DNA of 11,207 bases, taken from positions 1-11,207 of the forward strand of contig CAJMNV010000061.1 in NCBI GenBank assembly GCA_905214825.1, given 5' to 3'. The translations under genes were made by a program, and so were the position numbers. Within the stretch, counting starts at the first letter, position 1, and each line of letters begins with the position of its first letter. The notes under the pieces were generated by a model, which was not told the origin of the DNA, made no database searches, and was given only the letters and a program-made list of their open reading frames with translations. The DNA is from an uncultured bacterium (GTDB lineage Bacteria > Bacillota > Clostridia > Lachnospirales > Anaerotignaceae). Shown here in pieces: positions 5,860 through 11,207 of the stretch.

Positions 5860-7578
5860 TTATGACAAAAATTGTATTTTTTCTTGTAATAATTGACCAA
5901 CAGCATCCGAAAAACATTTTACATCTTGTATTGCAATCATATCATTTTTATATATTTTATATACTGCCTGTTTTTGTGCCTCATTGCCCGTGAACACACA
6001 CACAACCCCAACGTCTGTTTGCCGCAATGGATTCAATTCCTTTGCAGTATCTTCGACCGCTGGTTGTGCTGCATAATCTCTTCCCAAACTTGAAAATCCT
6101 TTCCAAGGTATCTTTTGATCATCATTTGGGTGTGCATCAGAAAGCACAATCAACAGTTTATGTTCCGCACATTCTTTTTGCATCAAATCTCCTACCGCAC
6201 GCAATGCCAGTCCATCACGGTTCCAACCTGCTGCCATATAACGAAATACATTTTGATTCTCTTCTGGTTTTTCATAATCTCTTAAAATTTGCACCACTGT
6301 ACAACCACTCACACTATTATAGGATAAAATACGCACAGGAATTTGGCATTTTGTCAAACTTTCTGCAATCACCCAACATTGATTTGCAATCACAGATTGT
6401 TTTTCTTTTTGTGATGCAGAACCATCTAACAAAATATCCACTGTAAAATTTTCTGGTTTTTCTGGCTCATTTTTTTGAAAAATCCTTGCTTCATGGCAAT
6501 ATAACCCCTTCCAAACCACATTGCTTTGTAGCATACCTGTTCTTGCAGGTACACTATCTGATGCCATATGCACTTGTATGGCATCTTGTATTTTTTCTGT
6601 CAATAAGCGAATGTCTCGTCTGTTTTCCATGGCATGATTTTGTTGATACAACAAATTCCATTCTTGTTGTCTATCAAAAAATACACGCAGTTGATTTTCC
6701 TCTTTTTGTGTTTGTGTCATATCCAATGCTTTGCCTTTTGTAAAATGCAAATAACAATTTTTATGATGATCTGTGCATAGTCTTTTTTCAATATCCAATA
6801 TTTCTGCATGCGAAAATACAGAAGTACCAAAACAGCCTTCTATATATGTTTTCAATGCTTTTTCTTTTGCTTTTCCCATATAAAACGGCAAAAATAAAGG
6901 TGTGCTTTGTGGTTTTTGCAATTTTTCTCCACCATTTTCTTCCACCCAATCCACATATCGTATCGCACCGCTTTTACCTTGCATACAAAATGGCAATCGA
7001 AACCGTTTGCGAATATACCATTTTGCAAGAAATCCATCTAAATGCCGAAAAACTTTCCCACCAAAAAATGTATCTATAATATCATGCATATGATTGACAA
7101 TTTCTTCTTCCGACCATTCTGGCGAAAATGTCAAAGCATCTAGCAACTTTTTTTCATACACATTCAAAGATGGTGTTTGTCCTAACACCATTTGATAATG
7201 CCCCACTTTTATCTGCCAAAACAACTCTTGTTTCAAATTTTCGGTTGTTCTTTCCAAAAATGTTTTTGCATATGTTTCACGCAATGTTGTTAAAATCGGT
7301 CTATCTTTTTTCGCACGCAAAAATACACAGTTTTCCAAACCCAACCAAAGCAATTCCTCATATAACACACTATCCCTTGCTTGTTGCAATTCTGAAAACA
7401 AATATTGTAATTTTTCAAAATCATAATATTTATGCACCGCCCCAATGATATGATTGAAATAAATATCTGCATTTCCGTCCAAATCAAACGCTGCATAATC
7501 CGAATGTATTTGATAATTTTCTGCTGCATTCCAAATCAAATGATATGCACGCAACTTTTCTTCTTCTTTTTTCTCCAT
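5860..7578 (-). CDS. VWA-domain protein, NorD/CobT-like partner of a MoxR ATPase
   Basis: The product has 572 residues and no signal peptide or membrane segment. Residues 1-350 are charged and probably mainly helical, and I cannot assign them. The C-terminal 200 residues are a von Willebrand A domain. The metal-ion site is Asp385-Gly-Ser387-Ala-Ser389 (DxSxS), followed by an Asn453-Arg-Asp455-Gly segment and SDAHPNDD with Asp481. The later DYAAQPAVEDTAKE (501-514) resembles the DY...EDT segment of NorD-type activators. Such proteins pair with MoxR/NorQ/CbbQ ATPases to remodel a client enzyme or insert a metal. The gene starts six bases after the ATPase stop codon (weak ribosome site AGG), so the two are surely co-transcribed and probably translationally coupled. 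No NO reductase, Rubisco or chelatase gene is nearby, so the client is unknown. Confidence 0.87.
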   Translation of the reverse strand: MEKKEEEKLRAYHLIWNAAENYQIHSDYAAFDLDGNADIYFNHIIGAVHKYYDFEKLQYLFSELQQARDSVLYEELLWLGLENCVFLRAKKDRPILTTLRETYAKTFLERTTENLKQELFWQIKVGHYQMVLGQTPSLNVYEKKLLDALTFSPEWSEEEIVNHMHDIIDTFFGGKVFRHLDGFLAKWYIRKRFRLPFCMQGKSGAIRYVDWVEENGGEKLQKPQSTPLFLPFYMGKAKEKALKTYIEGCFGTSVFSHAEILDIEKRLCTDHHKNCYLHFTKGKALDMTQTQKEENQLRVFFDRQQEWNLLYQQNHAMENRRDIRLLTEKIQDAIQVHMASDSVPARTGMLQSNVVWKGLYCHEARIFQKNEPEKPENFTVDILLDGSASQKEKQSVIANQCWVIAESLTKCQIPVRILSYNSVSGCTVVQILRDYEKPEENQNVFRYMAAGWNRDGLALRAVGDLMQKECAEHKLLIVLSDAHPNDDQKIPWKGFSSLGRDYAAQPAVEDTAKELNPLRQTDVGVVCVFTGNEAQKQAVYKIYKNDMIAIQDVKCFSDAVGQLLQEKIQFLS

Positions 7579-7584
7579 AGCATT

Positions 7585-8505
7585 TTACCTATCAAACAAA
7601 TCCAATACACCAAATGCTTTTGGAATACGTACTGCAATCACATCTTCTATCAACTTTCTTTCCAAAGCATCAAACGATTTGTTCACAATCCCCATACGCA
7701 AAGCCACTTCTGCCGTCAAACCTTTTTGTATCATACGTATCGCAGACAACAGGCCTCTAAAATCCAATGCCTTTGTGGAAATTTCAGAACTATTGCATTT
7801 TTTCTCCAATTCATGAAACAACATAGCAAATTGTTCTGCCCATTGTGGTTTCAAACTTGGAAATTCCTGCAACAACAATTTCTGTAAATTTTCTGTTGTA
7901 ATAGGTGGCATATGTATAATCACAAAACGAGAGGCCAATGCTTCGTTGATTTCTCTTGTACCTGCATAACCATGGTTCATCGTTGCAATAAATCTGGTTG
8001 CTTTGTGTAGTGCAATACTATCATACCCAGAAATATCAATATTTTTCCGAAAATCCAATACCGCATGCAATACTGCCAATGCTTCATTTTTTGCCATATT
8101 GATTTCGTCCAAAACACCAAAGCCCCCATGTTTTGCACACAAACTTACAGGGCCATCACGAAATACTACATTCTGATTGACAAATGTATCTGTACCAATT
8201 AACGCTGCCGCATCTATGTTCACATAACAAGAAATATTCCAAACAGGCCTACCAAATATCGTTGCCAAATTCTCTGCCAATGTATTTTTCCCTCTTGCCT
8301 TAGGGCCTGCCAAAAGCAAATTTTCTCCGCATAATATTGCCGCCAATGCCGCCTCCCAAACCTCTTTTCCATAATACAAATATCTTGGTTGTGGCACACG
8401 ATACAAAAAATTTTCTTCTGTTTGATTTTGTATACGAAATTCTTTGACTGCCTCCAACAATACCATATTCACACCTTGTTTTTGCAATTCCAGTTCCAAA
8501 TCCAA
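7585..8505 (-). CDS. MoxR-type AAA+ ATPase (AAA_5), NorQ/CbbQ-like
   Basis: The product has 306 residues. The AAA+ motifs appear in order: Walker A Gly67-Pro-Lys-Ala-Arg-Gly72-Lys73-Asn74-Thr75, Walker B GVLDEIN with Asp133-Glu134, sensor 1 IATMN with Asn177, arginine finger in ALASRF (Arg193), and a sensor 2 candidate around Arg250 (LDFRGLLSAIR). The usual Thr/Ser after the Walker Lys is Asn, followed by Thr. The ATPase should work as a ring with the VWA protein encoded six bases downstream, remodelling or activating a client. The start is uncertain. TTG at 8505 has AGGAAG nine bases upstream and gives the full frame; ATG at 8466 has AAGGTG about five bases upstream and would remove 13 residues before the conserved part. 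A terminator lies upstream and a moderate promoter precedes the gene. Confidence 0.9.
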   Translation of the reverse strand: MDLELELQKQGVNMVLLEAVKEFRIQNQTEENFLYRVPQPRYLYYGKEVWEAALAAILCGENLLLAGPKARGKNTLAENLATIFGRPVWNISCYVNIDAAALIGTDTFVNQNVVFRDGPVSLCAKHGGFGVLDEINMAKNEALAVLHAVLDFRKNIDISGYDSIALHKATRFIATMNHGYAGTREINEALASRFVIIHMPPITTENLQKLLLQEFPSLKPQWAEQFAMLFHELEKKCNSSEISTKALDFRGLLSAIRMIQKGLTAEVALRMGIVNKSFDALERKLIEDVIAVRIPKAFGVLDLFDR

Positions 8506-8536
8506 AACTGGTCACTTCCTTTGCTATTTTTGTCTT

Positions 8537-8564
8537 ATTGTATCACACAACATAAAAAAAACAA
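8537..8564 (-). promoter_or_regulatory. Probable promoter of the MoxR/VWA unit
   Basis: TTGTTT (8564-8559) and TACAAT (8542-8537) are 16 bases apart, between the upstream terminator and the ATPase start. The -35 matches only partly. Confidence 0.5.
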
Positions 8565-8576
8565 CCCATTGTATAC

Positions 8577-8615
8577 AAAAAAGAGATGAAATCCTTTCGG
8601 ACTTCATCTCTTTTT
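8577..8615 (-). terminator. Terminator of the Cys/Asn-rich small-protein gene
   Basis: AAGAGATGAAGTCC pairs with GGATTTCATCTCTT around a GAAA-type loop with one G-T pair, followed by Ts. A and T runs flank both sides. It starts about 26 bases after the stop codon at 8641. Confidence 0.9.
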
Positions 8616-8640
8616 GACTGTCTAATCCTATAAACAGGTA

Positions 8641-8826
8641 TCAGCAGCTTCCGCAGTTGTTCAGTTGATTGCCACAGTTGTTGTTGCCACAGCAGCACAG
8701 CAAAATCAAAATCCACAACCAAGAATTGTCATTACCACAGCCATTGTTATTGTTGTTACCGCAGCAGCACAGCAACAAAATAATCCAAATAAAACTATCA
8801 TTTCCATAATTGCTCAATCCACACAT
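8641..8826 (-). CDS. 61-residue Cys/Asn/Gly-rich small protein with an internal duplication
   Basis: A strong AAGGAGG lies ten bases before the ATG at 8826, and the gene has its own terminator. The protein is two copies of one unit: a hydrophobic stretch (SFIWIILLL, then SWLWILILL) followed each time by CCCGNNN and a polar Asn/Gly/Cys tail ending NNCGSC. It has about ten cysteines. Each hydrophobic part is only nine to ten residues long, short for a normal membrane span. It resembles the high-cysteine small proteins of clostridia that databases label chorion-class high-cysteine protein; that label is only a resemblance. A membrane- or spore-associated role, or metal or disulfide binding by the CCC clusters, is a guess. 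No sigma-A promoter is obvious upstream; GATACAGT loosely resembles a SigE-type -10. Confidence 0.82.
   Translation of the reverse strand: MCGLSNYGNDSFIWIILLLCCCGNNNNNGCGNDNSWLWILILLCCCGNNNCGNQLNNCGSC
8680..8775 (-). repeat. 24-bp near-identical repeat pair within the small-protein gene
   Basis: 8680-8703 and 8752-8775 differ at only two of 24 bases (shared core CAGCAGCACAGCAA on the plus strand). They are 72 bases, or 24 codons, apart. They encode the two copies of the LLCCCGNN segment and point to an in-frame internal duplication. Confidence 0.85.
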
Positions 8827-8923
8827 AATAAAAATACCTCCTTAAAATAAACTGTATCGTCTTACAATTTTATCTTATGAGGTATTTTGTAAATTATTGC
8901 CTGTCTATATAAAAAATTTTTTT

Positions 8924-8944
8924 CGGGAAAGTTCCTGTTTTTTT
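8924..8944. other. Short hairpin after the 89-residue gene
   Basis: CGGGAA and TTCCTG can pair with a two-base centre (a four-base loop if the inner pair opens). The T run lies on the plus-strand 3' side. On the minus strand, where the genes are, the stem is followed by A7 then T6, so it is at best a weak terminator for the nrdR unit. Confidence 0.3.
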
Positions 8945-8946
8945 GC

Positions 8947-9216
8947 TTATGGCATCTGTAAATCAGATACCCCAATTTCTACACAAAAACCGTCCATATC
9001 TTCTGCAAATATACACATCGTAATCTGCTCTGTATCATGAAAATAAAGCAAATGTGTCGCTTGTTGCTGTTTTGCCATATGCTGGCATTTTTCAAAATCG
9101 TATTCTGTGATTTCCAAAACTTCCATACCACTTTTTCGATAAACATTTGCAATCTCTGCGGCTTTCTGTTTGCCATTTGGGTTTGCCGCAAAGAAAGCTT
9201 TTACTTTCTGTTCCAT
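8947..9216 (-). CDS. Small protein of unknown function downstream of nrdR
   Basis: The product has 89 residues, is soluble, and has no signal or membrane segment. The ATG at 9216 has AAAGGAG five bases upstream, a strong site. The gene begins 20 bases after the nrdR stop, so it is very probably in the same transcript. Visible features are a basic amphipathic N-terminal half (residues 1-28), then an acidic stretch (EVLEITEYDFEKC), a strand-like THLLYFHDTEQITMCIF and an acidic C-terminus. It has three cysteines but no CxxC motif. I recognise no family, and the shared operon does not prove a link to nucleotide metabolism. Confidence 0.8.
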   Translation of the reverse strand: MEQKVKAFFAANPNGKQKAAEIANVYRKSGMEVLEITEYDFEKCQHMAKQQQATHLLYFHDTEQITMCIFAEDMDGFCVEIGVSDLQMP

Positions 9217-9236
9217 AATGACTCCTTTTATTTTGG

Positions 9237-9704
9237 TTATTCTTGCGTTTTTTTCTCTATGGACATCTTTTGCAATTCGTCCATAAAACTGTTAATATCT
9301 TTGAATTGACGATACACAGATGCAAAACGCACATAAGCCACCTCGTCCAAATCTTTCAATCTGTCTATGACCATATTTCCCAACACTTTTGTTTCCACTT
9401 CTCTTTCGCCGCTACCCGCCACTGTGTTTTCAATGTCGTCCACAAGTTGTTGTATTTGTATAGCTGTCACAGGGCGTTTGTTACAAGATTTTATAATACC
9501 GTTTTGTAATTTTGCTTTATCAAAAATTTCTCTTGTACCATCACGCTTGATGACAGTGATAGGTATCATATCCATTCTTTCATATGTAGTAAATCGTTTG
9601 CCACAATGCTCGCAAACACGACGACGACGTATGACAGTATGGTCATCTTGTGCTCTGGAATCAATCACTTTTGTATCTGTATAATTACAAAAAGGACATT
9701 TCAT
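9237..9704 (-). CDS. nrdR: Transcriptional repressor NrdR
   Basis: The product has 155 residues, the standard NrdR length. The N-terminal zinc ribbon has Cys3-x-x-Cys6 and Cys31-x-x-Cys34, with the conserved VIDSRAQDDHTVIRRRR between them and FTTYER just after. The ATP-cone domain (about 49-139) starts VIKRDGTREIFDKAK and includes YVRFASVYRQFKDI. NrdR binds dATP/ATP and represses ribonucleotide reductase genes by binding paired NrdR boxes. No reductase gene is in the window, so its targets are elsewhere. The frame is open upstream to 9770, but AGGAGG seven bases before 9704 and family length fix the start at MKCPFC. It has its own promoter, and the 89-residue gene follows. Confidence 0.97.
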   Translation of the reverse strand: MKCPFCNYTDTKVIDSRAQDDHTVIRRRRVCEHCGKRFTTYERMDMIPITVIKRDGTREIFDKAKLQNGIIKSCNKRPVTAIQIQQLVDDIENTVAGSGEREVETKVLGNMVIDRLKDLDEVAYVRFASVYRQFKDINSFMDELQKMSIEKKTQE

Positions 9705-9749
9705 GCCCAATCCTCCTCTATGTTTTACATTGGTTTTTCTTTCTTTCAT

Positions 9750-9778
9750 AGTATAAGCTACAAAGCCCATCAGGTCAA
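9750..9778 (-). promoter_or_regulatory. Promoter of nrdR
   Basis: TTGACC (9778-9773) and TATACT (9755-9750) are 17 bases apart, about 45 bases before the nrdR start. I saw no NrdR box overlapping it. Confidence 0.85.
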
Positions 9779-9797
9779 GCGAAAACCGTGTTTTTTG

Positions 9798-10061
9798 CTA
9801 ACACATTTCCTCTTGAGAAATATTGTCTGTATCCACTTCCACCAATATAATATCATCTCCAATCTTTTTGATACATCGCCACGGAACATAATATGCCCTT
9901 GTCTTTGCAAATACATTCCATCGACACCCTTCCACTTGAATAATCAATGTACAAATTTTTCCTGTATGTTTTTCAAATTCCAAATCTTCCACATATCCCA
10001 GACGTTTTCCATCACAAATATTGATAACCTCTTTTTCCTGTAATTCCGAAAATTTTTCCAT
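9798..10061 (-). CDS. YlmC/YmxH family sporulation protein (PRC-barrel)
   Basis: The product has 87 residues, typical of the family. It starts MEKFSELQEKEVINICDGKR, and LGYVEDLEF and a VEGCRWNVFAKTRAYYVPW segment fill out a PRC-barrel fold (about 5-77). The C-terminal tail (78-87) is acidic. In clostridia and bacilli this family is associated with sporulation, usually near sigma-factor genes, and its biochemical role is not settled. Here it lies directly upstream of nrdR, an arrangement common in clostridia and useful for placing the organism. The frame extends to 10097, but AGGGGG eight bases before 10061 and the family N-terminus fix this start. Only a weak hairpin separates it from the nrdR promoter. 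Confidence 0.88.
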   Translation of the reverse strand: MEKFSELQEKEVINICDGKRLGYVEDLEFEKHTGKICTLIIQVEGCRWNVFAKTRAYYVPWRCIKKIGDDIILVEVDTDNISQEEMC

Positions 10062-10097
10062 ACGTTGTTTCCCCCTTTCTGTTATCATTCTATGCAA

Positions 10098-10202
10098 AGT
10101 CCATATTTGACTTCCCTTATAAAATTATGCTTTTTGTCTAATATAATAAAAAAATACAAATATAAACAACAGAGATGGCAATACAGCAATGGGTACTATA
10201 AC
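10098..10202. other. Intergenic region ahead of ylmC/ymxH
   Basis: AT-rich and gene-free. On the minus strand CATAGAAT (near 10095-10088) could be a -10, but no convincing -35 is spaced correctly. AAGTC/GACTT (10097-10101 and 10109-10113) forms a small inverted repeat of unknown significance. Confidence 0.4.
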
Positions 10203-10256
10203 ATAACACATAAAAAAGTATTCTTATTTTTATAAGAATACTTTTTTATGTGTTAT
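10203..10256 (-). terminator. 25-bp perfect hairpin terminator overlapping the end of the hisJ-like gene
   Basis: The arms 10203-10227 and 10232-10256 are perfectly complementary, with a four-base loop. On the minus strand the inner stem AAGTATTCTTAT/ATAAGAATACTT is followed by T6. The last eight codons of the phosphatase gene lie in the 5' arm, and its TAA spans the loop (10232-10230). Confidence 0.88.
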
Positions 10257-11063
10257 ATCCACTTCTTGTAAACCATTTTTTGTCCAAATACAAATTTCAC
10301 GAAATCCAATTTCTTGTATCATAGACAACACCATTTCAAAACCATACCCCAAAGAATTTGTATCATGACTATCACTGGAAAGTATCACACGCCCTCCTTG
10401 TTTGTGCAATTCTTTCAACAACCAAACCGCAGGATATGGCTCTGTGCGTAACCCTCGATACATCGCTCCTGTATTGATTTCAAAAGGTTTTTCAAATTGC
10501 AATAAATGTTCCATGGCTGTTTGTGCCTCAAAACGATATCTTTTATGTTCCAATAGTGGATTTTTTTCATAAAATTTTGTAATCAAATCAAAATGTCCAA
10601 TAATATCGGCATTTGTTTTTTTCACCACTTGTGCCACTGTTTCAAAATAACATTTCGTACATTTGATAAAATCCCCACCAAACACATCTTTGATGATGTA
10701 TGCTGTTTCTTCTTTTGATACATCTATGGTATGATAAGCCCCATTCTGAAAAATAGCATGTACCGAACCAATCACATAATCAAAACCATCTGTACCGCTT
10801 TCCGCATAAAAATCTTGCTCTATGCCACAAAATATGCGAATCTGTTCTGCATATTTTTTTTGCAATATTCTAATTTCATTTTGATATTGTTTTATACTGT
10901 TTTCTGCCATACAATATCTGGTGTCATATGATGTATAACTATGCCCCGAAAACCCCAAAGCTGCAAATTTTTTAGAGATAGCATCTTGTATCATTTCTTC
11001 TGTTGTATTTCTTCCATCACAATATCGGGTATGTGTATGAAAATTTGTCTTTTGCAACATCAT
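10230..11063 (-). CDS. hisJ: Histidinol-phosphatase, HisJ/PHP family
   Basis: The product has 277 residues, the usual HisJ length. PHP metal-binding motifs appear in order: NFHTHTRYCDG with His9, His11 and Asp16; GFSGHS with His41; GIEQDFY with Glu82; VIGSVHAI with His102; IIGHFDLI with His157; and LSSDSHD with Asp231 and His233. This set builds the trinuclear metal site that hydrolyses L-histidinol phosphate to histidinol in histidine biosynthesis. No other his gene is in the window. Two adjacent ATGs exist: GGAGG is four bases from 11063 and seven from 11060, so 11060 may be the true start. Only about 25 bases separate the gene from the tRNA terminator, too short for a normal promoter. Confidence 0.9.
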   Translation of the reverse strand: MMLQKTNFHTHTRYCDGRNTTEEMIQDAISKKFAALGFSGHSYTSYDTRYCMAENSIKQYQNEIRILQKKYAEQIRIFCGIEQDFYAESGTDGFDYVIGSVHAIFQNGAYHTIDVSKEETAYIIKDVFGGDFIKCTKCYFETVAQVVKKTNADIIGHFDLITKFYEKNPLLEHKRYRFEAQTAMEHLLQFEKPFEINTGAMYRGLRTEPYPAVWLLKELHKQGGRVILSSDSHDTNSLGYGFEMVLSMIQEIGFREICIWTKNGLQEVDITHKKVFL

Positions 11064-11087
11064 TTTCCCTCCACTTCATTCTCACAT

Positions 11088-11123
11088 AAAAAAACCTGTT
11101 AAAGTATGATACTTTAACAGGTT
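11088..11123 (-). terminator. Terminator of tRNA-Pro
   Basis: AACCTGTTAAAGTAT and ATACTTTAACAGGTT are perfectly complementary, about one base apart (the working loop is three to five bases). A T7 tract follows on the minus strand. It starts three bases after the tRNA 3' end. Confidence 0.92.
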
Positions 11124-11126
11124 CCA

Positions 11127-11200
11127 TCGAGGCGACAGGATTTGAACCTGCGACCTCTACATCCCTAATGTAGCGCTCTACCAAGCTGAGCCACGCCTCG
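11127..11200 (-). tRNA. tRNA-Pro, anticodon AGG
   Basis: The tRNA is 74 bases with the full cloverleaf. The acceptor CGAGGCG pairs with CGCCTCG, with discriminator A. The D arm includes GGCTCAGCTTGGTAGAGC, the anticodon stem is CTACA/TGTAG, and the T arm holds GGTTCAAATCC. The anticodon loop TTAGGGA puts AGG at 34-36 (11166-11164) and G at 37, typical of proline tRNAs. The 3' CCA is not encoded. Confidence 0.93.
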
Positions 11201-11207
11201 ACGACTT

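Noticed and set aside
7432..7887. 151-residue plus-strand open frame across the MoxR/VWA junction
   Set aside because: Both minus-strand genes here have conserved AAA+ and VWA motifs; the plus frame is a His/Cys/Phe-rich shadow.
8680..8775. CRISPR-like repeat pair
   Set aside because: Only two copies, inside a coding frame, with a spacing of an exact number of codons; protein duplication explains it.
8641..8850. Plus-strand 61-residue frame over the Cys/Asn-rich gene
   Set aside because: It only mirrors the repeats; the minus strand has AAGGAGG, a matching terminator and a recognisable protein pattern.
9705..9770. N-terminal extension of nrdR to 9770
   Set aside because: It would overlap the leader downstream of the promoter (-10 at 9755-9750) and lacks a ribosome site. 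NrdR proteins start at MKCPFC, and AGGAGG supports 9704.
10097..10113. AAGTC/GACTT inverted repeat as an operator
   Set aside because: Arms of five bases around a seven-base spacer are expected by chance in this DNA, and no matching site or regulator was found.

Overview
The window is a low-GC, AT-rich Firmicutes chromosome segment in which every gene I accept is on the minus strand. The likely source is a spore-forming clostridium close to the Lachnospirales. The evidence is a YlmC/YmxH sporulation protein next to NrdR, a T-box leader, an AT-rich preQ1-I riboswitch, strong AGGAGG-type ribosome sites, and a Cys/Asn/Gly-rich small protein of a kind common in clostridia. I see no insertion sequence, phage gene or CRISPR array. 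It reads as ordinary chromosome made of short, separately controlled transcription units.

In the direction of transcription (high to low coordinates): tRNA-Pro(AGG) with its terminator (11200-11088) is followed by a HisJ-type histidinol phosphatase (11063-10230), whose stop codon sits in the loop of a 25-bp hairpin. Next come ylmC/ymxH (10061-9798), then nrdR with an 89-residue unknown gene (9704-8947). A 61-residue duplicated Cys/Asn-rich small protein (8826-8641) has its own terminator. A two-gene MoxR-type AAA+ ATPase / NorD-like VWA unit follows (8505-5860), then a chemoreceptor with an extracytoplasmic CZB zinc-binding sensor (5686-3869).

The last third holds a FUSC-family exporter (3651-2575) with a candidate 31-residue basic ORF after it (2568-2473). 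Next is the queuosine-precursor ECF transporter subunit queT under a preQ1-I riboswitch (leader and gene 2283-1742). A membrane-anchored protein of unknown function follows (1661-711). The window ends with a tryptophan T-box leader (about 659-378) controlling a TrpX-like ABC substrate-binding lipoprotein that runs off the left edge (338-1).

Two themes stand out. First, nutrient uptake is under RNA control: tryptophan is sensed through uncharged tRNA at trpX, and preQ1 by the riboswitch at queT. Second, the MoxR/VWA pair looks like a chaperone-type complex with no visible client enzyme nearby, and its ATPase has an atypical Walker A ending in Lys-Asn. The least described items are the MoxR/VWA pair, the 31-residue ORF, the duplicated small protein and the 316-residue membrane protein.
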